A DNA stretch of 64,000 nucleotides. Source: Bathynomus jamesi. Its lineage: Eukaryota > Arthropoda > Malacostraca > Isopoda > Cirolanidae. The position numbers were made by a program, and so were the translations under genes. The stretch spans positions 62,001 through 126,000 of the forward strand of contig JAJOZX010009459.1 in assembly GCA_023014485.1 (NCBI GenBank), in the 5' to 3' direction. Under the pieces are notes generated by a model. It did no database searches and was not told where the DNA came from. It saw only the letters and a program-made list of their open reading frames with translations. Of the stretch, positions 34,477-50,900 are shown in pieces. Every line of letters begins with the position of its first letter. The first letter of the stretch is position 1.

Positions 34477-34698
34477 CAAAGCTGGGCACTTGCGGTTTTT
34501 TTGCGGTACTGCGGTACTGCGGTACTACCGCACTACCAAACCGGTACCGCATAACGCAGTACCGCAAAGGATCGCTGAAAGTACAGCAGTACCGCTACCG
34601 CATTTTTTGCGGTACTGCGTTATGCGGTACCGGTTTGGTAGTGCGGTAGTACCGCAGTACCGCAGTACCGCAAAAAAAAACGCAAGTGCCCAGCTTTG
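34477..34698. mobile_element. Palindromic hAT MITE, GGTACTGC family, copy 1
   Basis: Ends CAAAGCTGGGCACTTGCG and CGCAAGTGCCCAGCTTTG. Arms carry tandem GCGGTACT units and GGTACCGCATAACGCAGTAC. Flanks ATAGAGTC (34466-34473) and ATAGAGTG (34699-34706) fit an 8-bp duplication, with three extra bases at the left. Confidence 0.8.
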
Positions 34699-34904
34699 AT
34701 AGAGTGTACGAAACATTACAATCGGCAAGGCCATACATGAAATAAGTCTCGTACAAACTCACACACATTGTCGGCAAGCAGTGTTTGTAAACAGTTTGCG
34801 GAAAGAATTTCTGGATTTCGGGCATATGTTTATATAAACTTTTTTCATTGTTTTCAGCTCCTGAATCGATCCTGAAAGTGCGTCCCACATGTTATGAAAC
34901 ACCC

Positions 34905-34913
<9 letters not shown>

Positions 34914-34951
<38 letters not shown>
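34914..34951. repeat. TA microsatellite
   Basis: Adjoins the right end of the mariner-like element. Confidence 0.9.
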
Positions 34952-35194
34952 TTTAGATAATTTTCTTAAATATTTTTAAACTTTTTATTATTTAGCTTTT
35001 CATAATCAATTTTTTTTGAAAAGGTTAATTTCGGTAGACATTTTATTAAATAATAACAATGCATAAGTTAATTAAATATTTAATCCTATATTGTAACACA
35101 AATAATGTCAATATATTATTCTACACAGAAGCCTTCGGGATTATTTCTTTGCCACCTCCAAGTATCGTCGCCTGAAAAGAAAACATTATATCTA
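34952..35194. other. AT-rich spacer
   Basis: Nothing recognised. Confidence 0.3.
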
Positions 35195-36080
35195 CAAGTG
35201 GACTGAAGACAACAAATATGAAGTTTAACACCGAGAAATTTCAGCTATACGGAGGACGGAAAAGAGAAGACCTAAAGTGCATGGAATATTATACCCCAAA
35301 TGGACAGGAAATTCAGAGAAATTCCAGAGCAAAAGATTTAGGGGTTGTAATGACAGATGATGCGAAATTTGAAACACAAAATAAGATAGCAGTAAACAGA
35401 GCAAAGAGAATAACGAAGGGATAGGAATGTAATGATTCCTCTACTGAAAACCTTGATAATACCCAAATTAGAATACTGCTCGGTCCTAACTTCCCCATAT
35501 AAAAAAGAAGACATTAGACAGCTGGAGGGGATCCAAAGAAGCTTCACAGCCAAGATCAATGGGTGCAAAGAACTAAATTACTGGGAAAGGTTACGAGAAC
35601 TAGACCTATATTCACTGGAAAGGAGAAGAGAGAGATACACCATTATTTACACTTGGAAAATAATGAGAGAAACTAGTCCCTAATCTTACTCTGAATCCCA
35701 TAACTCCCCAAACAACGATGGAAAGTAGAAGCGGTAGTAGACTGTGTCGTATTCCCAAATTGAAGGCGAGACAGGGAACATCCTTAACCCTGAAAGAAAA
35801 TAGTTTTGTAGTGAGAGGACCAAAACTGTTTAATCAGTTGCCAAAGACCTAAAAACACGAAGGGAGTTGCAGTGGAAATCTTCAAAAGAAGACTAGACGC
35901 CTGGCTCAGAACAATCCCCGATGAGCCGGGCGTACCTGGCTATGTGAGGTGGAGAGCGCAAGAATCCAACTCACTACTTCACCAGGCCAACTCGAGAGGA
36001 GGGGCGACAAGCTTGACCTTCGCGAAATGAGAAATCATCACGCGGAACCTTTGTAAGGTTGTAAGGTAAGGTAAGGTATA
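35195..36080 (+). mobile_element. CR1-like LINE, 5'-truncated, 3'-complete
   Basis: Coding begins within the polymerase thumb (TEDNKYEVQHREISAI-type shift; NTEKFQLYGGRKREDL), then AKDLGVVMTDDAKFETQNK, a one-base shift at about 35425, IPKLEYCSVLTSPYKKEDIR, LEGIQRSFTAKINGCKELNY, RLRELDLYSLERRRERY, and a shifted C-terminus with LFNQLPK. The 3' end GACAAGCTTGACCTTCGCG... TTGTAAGGTAAGGTAAGG leads directly into TA. It is the same family as 1495-3935 in opposite orientation. Confidence 0.88.
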
Positions 36081-36203
36081 TATATTTTAACTGCAAACAA
36101 CACACAGTATAATTAATGTAAAGAACGACGCTTGTGTAGAAGAGCGTTCCGCACAAGATGAGGAGGGAGAACGAACAAATGAAAAATGAGGTACCACCCG
36201 CCG

Positions 36204-36430
36204 CAGAGCTGGGCACTTGCGGTTTTTTTTGCGGTACTGCGGTACTGCGGTACTACCGTGTTGGTCGGTACCGCGGAAAGTACCGCGGGAAATTTGAATG
36301 CGGTAGCGGTACTGCTGTACTTTCAGCGATCCTTTGCGGTACTGCGTTATGCGGTACCGGTTTGGTAGTGCGGTAGTAGTACCGCAGTACCGCAAAAAAA
36401 CGCGCAAAAAAACGCAAGTGCCCAGCTCTG
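36204..36430. mobile_element. Palindromic hAT MITE, GGTACTGC family, copy 2
   Basis: Ends CAGAGCTGGGCACTTGCG and CGCAAGTGCCCAGCTCTG. Arms hold GCGGTACTGCGGTACT repeats. It splits the minus tRNA-like unit at its CCACCCG / CACCCGGG junction; the target duplication is scrambled. Confidence 0.8.
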
Positions 36431-36544
36431 CCCGGGCACCCGGGAATCGAACGGGATCATCCGATTGCGGTCAGATATGCTATCCACTACACCATGGACC
36501 TCGACCAATCAGAAGTCGTAATTCTCCTACATACGAGTAGAAAC

Positions 36545-36752
36545 CAGAGCTGGGCATTTGCGGCATATTTTGCGGTACTGCGGTACTACCAAACTACCAA
36601 ACCGGCACCAAACCGGTACGCGGAAATTTGAATGCGGTAGCGGTACTGCGGTACTTTCAGCGATCCTTTGCGGTACTGCGTTATGCGGTTCCGGTTTGCG
36701 GTTTGCGGTAGTACCGCAGTACCGCAAAATATGCCGCAAATGCCCAGCTCTG
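36545..36752. mobile_element. Palindromic hAT MITE, GGTACTGC family, copy 3
   Basis: Ends CAGAGCTGGGCATTTGCGGC and GCCGCAAATGCCCAGCTCTG. Perfect 8-bp duplication GTAGAAAC at 36537-36544 and 36753-36760 proves a hAT-type insertion. Confidence 0.9.
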
Positions 36753-36913
36753 GTAGAAACCAATGCCCTGAGGGGCACATTCGCATGCGTACATACTGTA
36801 TCTGACCGGCAATCGGATGATCCCGGGTTCGATTCCCGGGTGGTTCCTCATTTTTCATTTGTTCGTTCTCCCTCCTCATCTTGCGCGGAACGCTCTTCTA
36901 CACAAGCGTCGTT

Positions 36914-36918
<5 letters not shown>

Positions 36919-36990
<72 letters not shown>
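36919..36990. repeat. TA then GA microsatellite
   Basis: TA (36919-36957) then GA. Confidence 0.95.
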
Positions 36991-36991
<1 letters not shown>

Positions 36992-37424
36992 AAACAATAT
37001 GACGTAGTTAATCACTTTTCGTTTACAACATAATAATTAACTTTGTCGTAATTACCAAATACGTCACATTAGTTTTGTTGCTTTGTGGTGTTCCGTCGTG
37101 CATATAATTAAACAAAGCATAGCAATAACTTACACTCAACAAGAAACTCCGCCCACTTTTGTGACAAAGTTTCGGAACTTGGTTTTGGGTTGTTGGTCGA
37201 AAGTGGACGGAATTTTATGAATTTCAAACATGGTGAAAATTATTGAACTTAAAAACACAATTTTAAAGTAGAATAATATGTATTTTTGGAGATATAACGC
37301 CAGTTTTATAAACATGACATATTATTTTCATATTTTTTGGGAGGGGGGGGGGGGGGGGGGGGGGTAGGGGGCGTTACGGTGTTAGGCTAGGTTAGGTTAG
37401 GTTAGGCTTAGTTTGGTGTTGATA
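36991..37424. other. Spacer with a poly-G tract
   Basis: A G-rich tract at 37339-37373 (24 Gs uninterrupted after GGGA) and GGTTAGGTTAGG at 37388-37405. No gene. Confidence 0.5.
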
Positions 37425-37650
37425 ATAATGTTTGGGTAGTTGTTTAACCTCTTTGTAACGGCAAAGGTCGTTTGACGGAGGGACTACGGCTTATATGTGA
37501 CTGAACTATCTACGGGTCGCTACATCATCTAAATGCGGAGAACGGTCACCCATCCAACTACCTAACAGACCCAACGTCCTTTAACTTCGCTGATCTAACG
37601 GGAATAGGTGTTGCAACATGACCACGACGTAACCCATTTAGTTAGGTTAG
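37425..37650 (-). mobile_element. 5S rRNA-derived SINE
   Basis: On the minus strand GATCAGCGAAGTTAAAGGAC, GTTGGGTCTGTTAGGTAGTT, GGATGGGTGACCGTTC, then CGACCCGTAGATAGTTCAG and CCCTCCGTCAAACGACC. Confidence 0.78.
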
Positions 37651-38770
37651 GTTAACTTAGGTTAGGTTGGGTTGTTAGGTTGTTAGCTTAGGTTATTAAC
37701 GTGTAAATATAATCTCCCGTCAACGAGAACGATATTTACCCAAGTTGGCGTGGTTAATTTGAAATTTAACATTTCATGTTATATAGCACTTAACATAATT
37801 CCGGGAATATTTCAGTAATGTTGTTAATATGACATTAAAAATCATCGCTAATAATTAAGTTAAAAAAATATATAATTTTAACACGAAACAAAAATTATTT
37901 TGCGATAAAACATTTTCATGGTTATTTCGGTAAAGCAATTTTCCCTGCGAGTTATACTATATAATACGTCGATGTAAGCTTTCATCCGCAGTTATTTTGA
38001 AGAATTTTGAAGAATATTTTTAAGAATAACTGTTGTCTATCATCTATTGCTAAATCTATCGGAAAACGTAAGTAAATCATTGTTTTGAAGTTGCGACAAA
38101 ATGGGTGAGAACTGCCGTCTTTCAGGGATCCGTAAACGCTTCTTTCAGCTTCAATTGTTATTTCTATAATATTAAATGTTAATGTTTACTGAACGCGGAT
38201 AAGCATTGTTATCGCGCCATTAACAAAAAGTTAAAATAAACCATGGATATTTTATACTTTGAAAACATCGGAAATTTTATATTTAATGTGAAATCGTAGT
38301 CTTATTTCCGTAGAGTTTATTTCTACCCAATTACTTAGAAGTCATTTTGTATTTTATCTACTATCTTCTAGTTCTATCTACTCTCTTCTAATTTAATTCT
38401 CATAACGAAGCTCCGAGTATATACGGATTATTACTAAAACAAAACTAGAACATCTAACTAACTATTCGCTAGTTAATTTAATTTCTTAAAATTTTTTATT
38501 ACAATTTTTGTCCAAATGCAGTGTGATTTTTTTAAATTACGTTCCACCTCCAAATATTAATTAAAAAGCAATGATTTAACTTATACTCATAAAACTTGGC
38601 ACGACTATGTTGAAAGGATTGGAGCTTATCATACAGGCGCACAATATTTTCAAAGTACTATATACAGTTCTTCTATACACCCATTTTGTAAATTTACATG
38701 TTAATTTGTTTAATTATTTATATTAGCCTACTAACGGGAATAACCAATACCCAAAATGCCCAAATATATA
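37651..38770. other. AT-rich stretch
   Basis: TTAGGTTAGG words at 37640-37700; otherwise nothing recognised. Confidence 0.3.
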
Positions 38771-38772
38771 TA

Positions 38773-39474
38773 CGAGGGGCGGTCAGAAAATAAGTTTACA
38801 CGGCGTATAATTTCATAACTAAAGGACCTACATTGATTATGTTTGTATCAGGTGAATTCGTTAATCATTGTTGGCAACACTGCACGTCGATTCGGCTGCC
38901 ATCTACCGTACATTGGTTATATGAGTCAGTTGAACATGGTGGCTCGACTGGAACAGCGCCCTGCCCTACGGAGCAGTCCAAAACGTTTACGTTTAATGGC
39001 CGCTCGTAAACGTTCCAGCGTTGAACAATATGCAGCTGCATTGATTGTTGGCCTTTTTGCATGAAGTCTGCGAGCAAAACGCCTTTGTGGTCCAAAACAC
39101 GGTAACCATCACTTTGTAGCGGACCTCACAATCTTAACTTCTTTGGTCGCGGGGACCCAGGGTGTTTCCATTCCATGCTGGCACGTTTTGTTTCGGAGAC
39201 GGTGATGAACCCATGTCTCGTCTCCCGTGACGATGCGCTCGAGAAATTCTTGACTGACAGACTCGGAATATCGTTGCAGAAATGACAGGGCACTGTTCAG
39301 TCGAGCCGCCATGTTCAACTGACTCATATAACCAATGTACGGTAGATGGCAGCCGAATGACGTGCAGTGTTGCCAACAATGATTAACGAATTCACCTGAT
39401 ACAAATATAATCAATGTAGGTCCTTTAGTTACGAAATTATACGCCGTGTAAACTTATTTTATGACCGCCCCTCG
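38773..39474 (-). mobile_element. Mariner foldback derivative, 702 bp
   Basis: Ends CGAGGGGCGGTCAGAAAATA and TATTTTATGACCGCCCCTCG. The arms are about 200 bp long and even include the same piece of transposase coding (around GTTGAACATGG). The remaining minus-strand middle codes for mariner transposase pieces with VTGDETWVHH (first catalytic Asp) and DGYRVLDHKGVLLADF. A rearranged mariner in which one end was duplicated in inverse. Confidence 0.8.
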
Positions 39475-40193
39475 TTATAGTTGTTGTCTTTTTACTTCAT
39501 TATTATTTTTATTTCTCTTTGTGAACTACAAAAACTTAAACTAAAAAACACTTACTAAAAGACAACGAAATGCCCAAATTGTTCTATCGTATTCACTTAA
39601 ACGAGTTACGACACTTAAAAATTGGATAAATTAACTCCCACTATAATCCCCACAGTATTTAAAACGCTTCCAACTGACCCTCGTACGAGATCTCCAGAAC
39701 GTAACACCTAACGAGATAAAATTAATGTTTAATCATTTAAAGCCACTTAAAAGTTTCAGATAGATAATTCGATCGACATTGAAACCTTTAACCCCTTCTG
39801 GCCTAACGGGTTCATATGGACCTATAATAGTGTTTTGTACATAAATCGTATAAATTTTCCCATTAACTCAATCTGAACTCACGCGTTACTTGTCCCGAAA
39901 CTTAACTAATGGGTCTGCGGCCCTGGAAAGCGTGGTGTGGCTTATCCGTTCCCCCTACAACTTTTGTTTGAACGAGGCAGCGTTGGTCTGGCAGGAACAA
40001 CGTAAGCACTACATAAATTATTATTCTCCAAGGTTAGTAGACACAATTTTATGGTTGCAAAAATGAATGATGGAGAGAAGATATGTAGTTTTATGGTTGC
40101 AGAAATGTGGTTGTAAGAAAGGTCCATTCAGAGTCGTTTACGAGACATTTTAAGTCCATTACAGTCATAGGAAATTTATTGCCAATCTTAACA

Positions 40194-40237
<44 letters not shown>

Positions 40238-40249
40238 CATGTTTAAGGT
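39475..40249. other. Spacer downstream of GALE
   Basis: Contains one unit resembling the 30-bp repeat (GGGTTCATATGGACC, 39808-39823) and a GT run (40195-40231). No gene. Confidence 0.4.
40195..40231. repeat. GT microsatellite
   Basis: GT run about 30 bp past the GALE polyadenylation signal. Confidence 0.95.
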
Positions 40250-40260
40250 TTTCATTTGTG

Positions 40261-40266
40261 TTTATT
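40261..40266 (-). promoter_or_regulatory. Likely GALE polyadenylation signal
   Basis: AATAAA on the minus strand, about 22 bp after the GALE stop codon (TAG at 40288-40290). Confidence 0.65.
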
Positions 40267-40287
40267 CACGTGAAAATAGTTTGTTTT

Positions 40288-45154
<4,867 letters not shown>

Positions 45155-45264
45155 AACGAACACCTGTGAAAAGCAATTAATTTTCACACGAAATAGTTCA
45201 GGATTTCTTACGCAGGTGAAGAATCTATTCATTGAATTTGCTGCTCATTAAATTATAATAATAA

Positions 45265-45445
45265 TATTGTTTGAGGTCAATGACGGAGAAGACCTACAGC
45301 TTAACGTGGGATCTAAACCACTGTTTCACCAAGTAAGGCGTAGAAAGACATCTCATCGCTGAAATCTGAGGGACAAGCCAAGATTCAAACCCAGGTACTT
45401 CCAATTAACAGGCCAGCGCTCTACCACTGGGATATCGTAGTGGGT
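45265..45445 (-). mobile_element. SINE with degenerate tRNA-like head
   Basis: On the minus strand CCCAGTGGTAGAGCGCTGGC (A box) and CTGGGTTTGAATCTTGGC (B box), with GTT at the anticodon position as in tRNA-Asn. A 5S-SINE-like tail (GTGGTTTAGATCCCACG) follows. Confidence 0.55.
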
Positions 45446-45535
45446 CTGCTGCTTAGGACTGAGTCCCACACAATTCAAACTGTGTGGGAATCCCTTCCTT
45501 ATCATTAACTGCAGTTTAAAAAATATAAAATATTT

Positions 45536-45537
<2 letters not shown>

Positions 45538-45573
<36 letters not shown>

Positions 45574-45574
45574 C

Positions 45575-45657
<83 letters not shown>

Positions 45658-45662
45658 CTCTA
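45538..45662. repeat. TC microsatellite
   Basis: TC units with a few CTCC breaks. Confidence 0.95.
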
Positions 45663-45723
45663 TATATTTAAATATTTATATGTTCACTCCTTACAAGAAT
45701 ACGAGAAATAGATTTGGTCTTTT

Positions 45724-45740
45724 GGAACACCCTGTGTGTA
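45724..45740. mobile_element. Lone mariner-type right end
   Basis: TTTTGGAACACCCTG before a TA run. A mirror-facing end CAGGGTGCTCCAAAAG stands at 46945, on the other side of the foldback. Confidence 0.45.
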
Positions 45741-45761
45741 TATATATATTATATATATATT

Positions 45762-46925
45762 AAGGATAAGTATGCTACGGTTAATGTTAAGCCTGTAAGT
45801 TATATGAAGGGTTCCAAGGCCTGGATTTCTTTAATTTCTTTACTTTTGTATTACATAAGTATTAAAACCTCAAATAAGTTCATTATAAATATTTTCATTT
45901 TAAATGTTTTTTATGTTACAGTCAATGTGTGAAACCAGTTATTTCACGTAATGCCTAAAAATTTCAGGTATTTCGCGTAATACCTGTGGCCCTCAAACAT
46001 AGGTAATACGCATATTAAAAAGGTTATACGCGTATTAAAAATAGGTATTACATAGGTAATACGCATATTAAATAGGTACCGTAATACGCATATTAAAATA
46101 ACCAACTTCATCTAATCTAACCTAACCTAATCACCCTAACCTAACCTAATCTTCACGAAGTCGTTAAACGCTTAATCGAATTATCCTAAATGCCTAAAGC
46201 TTTTAGGCATTACGTGAAATGACTGGTTTCACACATTGACTGTAACATAAAAAACATTTAAAATGTAAATATTTATAATGAACTTATTTGAGGTTTTAAT
46301 TAGTGATGGGACGATACCAAAATTTTTAACGATTCCGATTCCGATTCCGATACCACTAAAAAGTCTCGATTCCGATACGATTCTCGATTCCGATTCCGAT
46401 TCTCAATATTTTTAAATATAATTCTATACTTGTTTTTTTTGGAAATTGTCATATTTTACTCTGGTAAGATTAACTATTTACATTATGAGTATGGTAATAT
46501 AAATTAGAAATTATAATAGAGTGGTTTAAAAATAAAAATCAACTGTAAGTTGTAACAATTCATTTTAATCTTCTTGATTACACATCATGGATATACATGT
46601 TTTAATGTATAGCTACAATACAATAAAAATAAAATTTGTTATCCTCTTTCATTTAAATTTTAAAGTTTACATTGCAAAACTGGTTCAATTAAAAGTTAAA
46701 GAATCGTTTTAAGAATCGGAAATCATGGTACAATTCTCTCGATTCCGATTCCGATTCCTGAAAAATGCTCGATTCTTCCGATTCTCGATTCCGATTCCGA
46801 TTAATCGTCCCATCACTAGTTTTAATATTTATATAATACCATAATAAAGAAATCCAGGCCTTTGAACCCTTTACGTAATTTACAGGTTTAACATTAACCG
46901 TAGCATACTTAGCCTTAATTTATTA
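45762..46925. mobile_element. Foldback element with nested hAT MITE
   Basis: Left arm from TTAAGGATAAGTATGCTACG to GAAACCAGTTATTTCACG (about 210 bp) is mirrored on the right, GAAATGACTGGTTTCACAC to CGTAGCATACTTAGCCTTAA. The centre holds GGTAATACGCATATTAAA repeats and CCTAACC words. The right arm is split by a 518-bp hAT MITE. No ORF. Confidence 0.75.
46301..46818. mobile_element. hAT-type MITE with CGATTC repeats, 518 bp
   Basis: Ends TAGTGATGGGACGAT and ATCGTCCCATCACTA with perfect 8-bp duplications GTTTTAAT (46293-46300, 46819-46826). Subterminal GATTCCGATTCCGATT repeats. Confidence 0.92.
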
Positions 46926-46964
46926 TTATATTTATATATATACAGGGTGCTCCAAAAGAAATAT

Positions 46965-47322
46965 TAATGAAAAATATTCACTTCAAAAGCATGCATTTTA
47001 AGCACACAATACATGTTAAATACCTCAAAACTTTAATACTGTAAAAAAATTATGTTTACAAACCTTCGCTGAAATATTAATTAAGGTTAATATTAAAGTT
47101 ATAACATGGAAAAAACTTGCTTTGTGCAACTTCGTAATTATCTAAATCGCACGAGTGTTTTTGTTTGCGGAGAAGCAACAACAGGTGGCGCTGTTCTCAC
47201 GAAATCTTTCTCTTTTTGCTGAATGGATCAGAGAGAAATTTCATTTTTTTTTTTTCATTTTCATGATACTCTGAAATATTTTATTTTTTATGTAGGCCCT
47301 TGTTAAACAAGGTAAGTTTTTC

Positions 47323-47357
<35 letters not shown>

Positions 47358-48524
47358 AAATAAAAAAGTTATTTTAATTTTTAGGAATTGGTTACTTCAT
47401 TTAGAATACGTAATAGCACTTATTTTTCGGGACAATAAAAAAAAGGCACACCGTCTCCACTTCCATTTGTACTGACCATTAAATTACCCGATTTAATACT
47501 AAATAAATTTAAGATTTTACTACGTACTTTACACACACACACTGTATGATTGTAACAATCTACGCAATACGTACAGCAAAATAAGAAAAAATGTTAAAAA
47601 TTATAAATAAAATGAATATGGAGACAGTATTCAGTAAATTATTTCAAAAATATGCGCTTTTTTTTTTTTTTAAATAGAACATTTAAATGTAATAATGAAG
47701 TATCCGTTTCATGGCAAACATTGAATTACACAGAAAATAAAACCACTTTACCTCAAAAGAACTGAAAAGAATAAAACCAGAATGAATGATAAGATGCAGA
47801 AAGCTGAAATTACGAAATAAAATATTCCTCTCCTTATCTGATTATATTCGTTATCTTATTCAACGATGTTAAATTAATAAATAAGTTTACATTTGAATTT
47901 AACCTCCAATAACGCTTTCATTAATCACTATACAAATGTTAAAATAATTTTTAGTTTAATTCAAATATACAGGGAAAAATGAAAAGCGATTCCAAGGCGT
48001 GTTATTGAGTTAGGAATAAACCTCCAAGCCATTGCGTAGTTATTATTACGTCCATGACCAAATATGGCGCTAGTTTCGTTACCAATATTTGTTCACGTAC
48101 GTAATAATAATCATGCAATTGATTGGAATAATTCAGGTGTCTTGTTTACAAATAATAATGGTTAAACAAAAATAGCACTGAAGCGGCTTGTATTAATCAT
48201 GTTAGTAATTTTATGTTAGTTTCGGTACATATAAACTAATCATTGTATTTCCAACCTTATTTTTAACAGTGTAAAAGCAGTTTCCCACCACCCTTCAGTA
48301 ACGTGAGGAATTAGATCCTTCGTGAGAGGTTTTTGATAAGGCATGTGTATAAGCTGTAGGGGGGGAATCGTCTGTATTTTCAGTTCCCTGAAGAGGAGTT
48401 GAAATAAACTCGAAAGTACTCGGAGCGGATGTTTCACTTTTTCCTTCTGGATTATTTCTTCAGAATAAAGAAGTACAGGCGATTAATGTGAATGTCAACC
48501 AATATATGCGCACCACCGATATGT
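46965..48524. other. AT-rich stretch, no gene recognised
   Basis: A lone mariner-type end at 46945 leads in; no right partner was seen. Otherwise unremarkable. Confidence 0.3.
47323..47354. repeat. GT microsatellite
   Basis: GT run. Confidence 0.95.
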
Positions 48525-48872
48525 GCGCATCGGTGGGGTAGTGGTTAGCATCGCTGACTACGAATCCACCGGCCCCGGGTTCGATTACAGTGACGGCAGT
48601 CAGCGTGCAGCAAACCCAGCTGTTCATCCTTCCATACAATAAAATTGATTGGTAGGTAAATGGGTACCCTAGATAGTTTAGTGGTTAAGACGCTGGGCCG
48701 CTGATTGCAAAGTCATGAGATCGAGTCGGGCAACGACTTTGTAATTTCTGACCACGCGTGGTGGTTCGTGGTTTGGATTCCACGTTAAGATGTAGGTCTA
48801 AGATGAAGCAACAAGCTTGACCTTCGTCAGAACTAACAATTCAGGCGGAAACAAAACCAAGGTTAAGGTGTA
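48525..48872 (+). mobile_element. Dimeric tRNA-derived SINE (family A)
   Basis: First head GGTGGGGTAGTGGTTAGCAT with CCGGGTTCGATTACAG; second head TAGTTTAGTGGTTAAGACGC with GAGATCGAGTCGGGCAACG; then GTGGTTTGGATTCCACG, GCAACAAGCTTGACCTTCG and AACCAAGG. It keeps a fuller second head than the copy at 32751. Confidence 0.85.
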
Positions 48873-48904
48873 TATATATAAACACAAATATAGGACAAAT
48901 CCAC

Positions 48905-49352
48905 AGCACTCACTCAGTTATCCGTGACTGAAGGGCAATCTATGATCATGGATAACCTGAATTCACGGTTAACTCATTATACCCGCCAGTGGGTGGGTGG
49001 TGGAGCCGCTGCTGCCTGCCACCATGACTGGTCTCCCACCTCGCGCGCCAACACACAGTATTACAGTATTATATGAAATAAAGTAGTTTGTACTCACCAC
49101 AAGACGTGAACATATGCGAAACCACAAGAGTACATATGCAATTTATTCTATGAAGCACGAAGAAACACTGACTGAAGCGCGTTGTGGTGGGCAGCTGACG
49201 GGAGGCGAGCCGCGGATGTAAACACCACGTTAAACCATAGTTAATTGTTGTTGTTATCAAGGATAAGTGCACAATGGTAACGATTAGTAAATCACGGTTA
49301 ACTCGATTCACGGTTGAATGAATCACGGATAACGCGTGAGTAGGCCTACTGT
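48905..49352. mobile_element. Possible pogo/Tigger-like MITE
   Basis: CACTCAGTTATCCGTGACTG and CACGGATAACGCGTGAGT are loosely inverted, with several GGTTAACTC and CACGGTTAA words inside. End sequence recalls Tigger elements; boundaries uncertain. Confidence 0.35.
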
Positions 49353-50899
49353 ATATAGGAAATGTTTCTCAACACACAAAAATAGGACACCTTTGTATAT
49401 GTTCGTTAAATGGTGTATAAGAAGGATAGGCCATTTTTAATATGTATTTCTCAGCCACACCTTCCATTCGTTTAAACCTACCTCCTTATCAAGTAAATTT
49501 TTATTCTTCGCGAAATTGTGTAAACTGTTCTTCAATATTAATTCTTTTAAAATATTTGCTGTGTTCGAGAACTTCTTTGCAATCATGGCAAAATTTAACC
49601 GAGAATGAAACTTGGCGCTTTGTCAACATTTCACACAACCGCAAACAAATGTCAACAAAGATATAAAAACAATTTCCAAATAGTTTGGTACGTTTTTTAA
49701 GATCCTCACCATTAATAGTCAACACTGTTTAGTAATCTATAAACTGTGCATAATATTAATTTCTTAATATATAACAAAATTCAACACACGCGTTATTTTT
49801 ACGCTCGGATGCTACAATTTCTTTTACGCTCACGGCGCGTGCGTCAGATAGTGACGTCATTAAACGAGGAGACGCTGAAACTGAAATGAAAAATGATAAA
49901 TCAATACTGACCAGCTCGTAACTATGGAATGTATATTTTTTATTTATGAACAACGAATGATTTAAACAGTAATGGACGAACTAATGATTTTAATTTTGGC
50001 TTTGCAGAATGAAAATTCTAGAGTATTTTATCAGTAAGAGTTATTTATCTTACAATTTCTTATTGATTTCCGTGCGCCATATAATAGTCTGACGTTTGCC
50101 TTCGTAATTTATCGAAATATACATTTACAACACACTATTAATTTCAATAAATCTAAACAAATGTCACTTACATAAAAGAATTAATAATCTAGCTATATTA
50201 TTACACATTACATTCCACTGATGAGCTGCTAGCAATGTACTCCATTTTCTAAGCTTTAATTAAAATAAATATGCTCCTATAATAGATTTACCTTTTTTCA
50301 CGTCTACATTATTTCTCCTTTTCTTCATTTCAACTAATTCTTTTCCTTAATACGCGTGACGTATCTTTATATACTCTCATTAAGCCAAAAAGTAGATAAC
50401 TACGGCGTCAGTGAACATACAGCGCATGTTACTAAGCGAAAAGACAATACTGTATAATATATATCTAATGTCAAGCTTAATAAACAGTTAAATTCATAAA
50501 GAAATTAGATTATCATCATTAAACCACCTAGAATTCGTTTAGCGAGTAATTTTTCAAAATATATAATGAGATAGTCTTAACTATTTCTTTATATAGTGCC
50601 TGAGAGAGTGCCACGAGTCTGGCATACATTCGATGAGGGAAAACGCACGGAACTGCCACCAGGCTACCAGAAAACAGTAGCTTTTGTTTATGAGCTTATA
50701 TGTAAATATCTTTAGATCTTCCTTTTGCTTAATAAATTTTCAAATTTAGTATGGATTGTGGACGTCAATATTTATTATTTATTGTGCATTTTAATATAGT
50801 TTCCCATTAACAAAAAAAAAAAGTCATCAATTATAAAATTTAATTGCCTGACGTACTCGTACGTTTTCAATCGATAAATTTGTGAATTCGTTATTATAT
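49353..50899. other. Unassigned AT-rich stretch
   Basis: Small frames at 49442-49666 and opposite carry no family motif. No gene can be supported. Confidence 0.3.
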
Positions 50900-50900
50900 A

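Larger units (their letters stand above)
33065..34906 (-). mobile_element. Mariner-like element, near full length
   Basis: Ends CAGGGTGTTTCATAACATG and CATGTTATGAAACACCCTG; TIRs of about 100 bp include GCACTTTCAGGAT and TATATAAACATATGCCC. The transposase is on the minus strand. A 222-bp palindromic hAT MITE (34477-34698) is inserted between the right TIR and the transposase start, with flanks ATAGAGTC and ATAGAGTG. Confidence 0.9.
36081..36918. mobile_element. Inverted pair of tRNA-Val-like units with two hAT MITEs
   Basis: A minus-oriented unit (36081-36544) and a plus-oriented partial unit (36753-36918) of the family at 53551-54683, joined tail to tail. Each contains CCCGGGTTCGATTCCCGGG-like B-box sequence; the plus unit has lost its A box. 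Outer ends are GTAAAGAACGACGCTTGTG and its mirror next to TA repeats. Two palindromic MITEs interrupt it. Confidence 0.75.
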
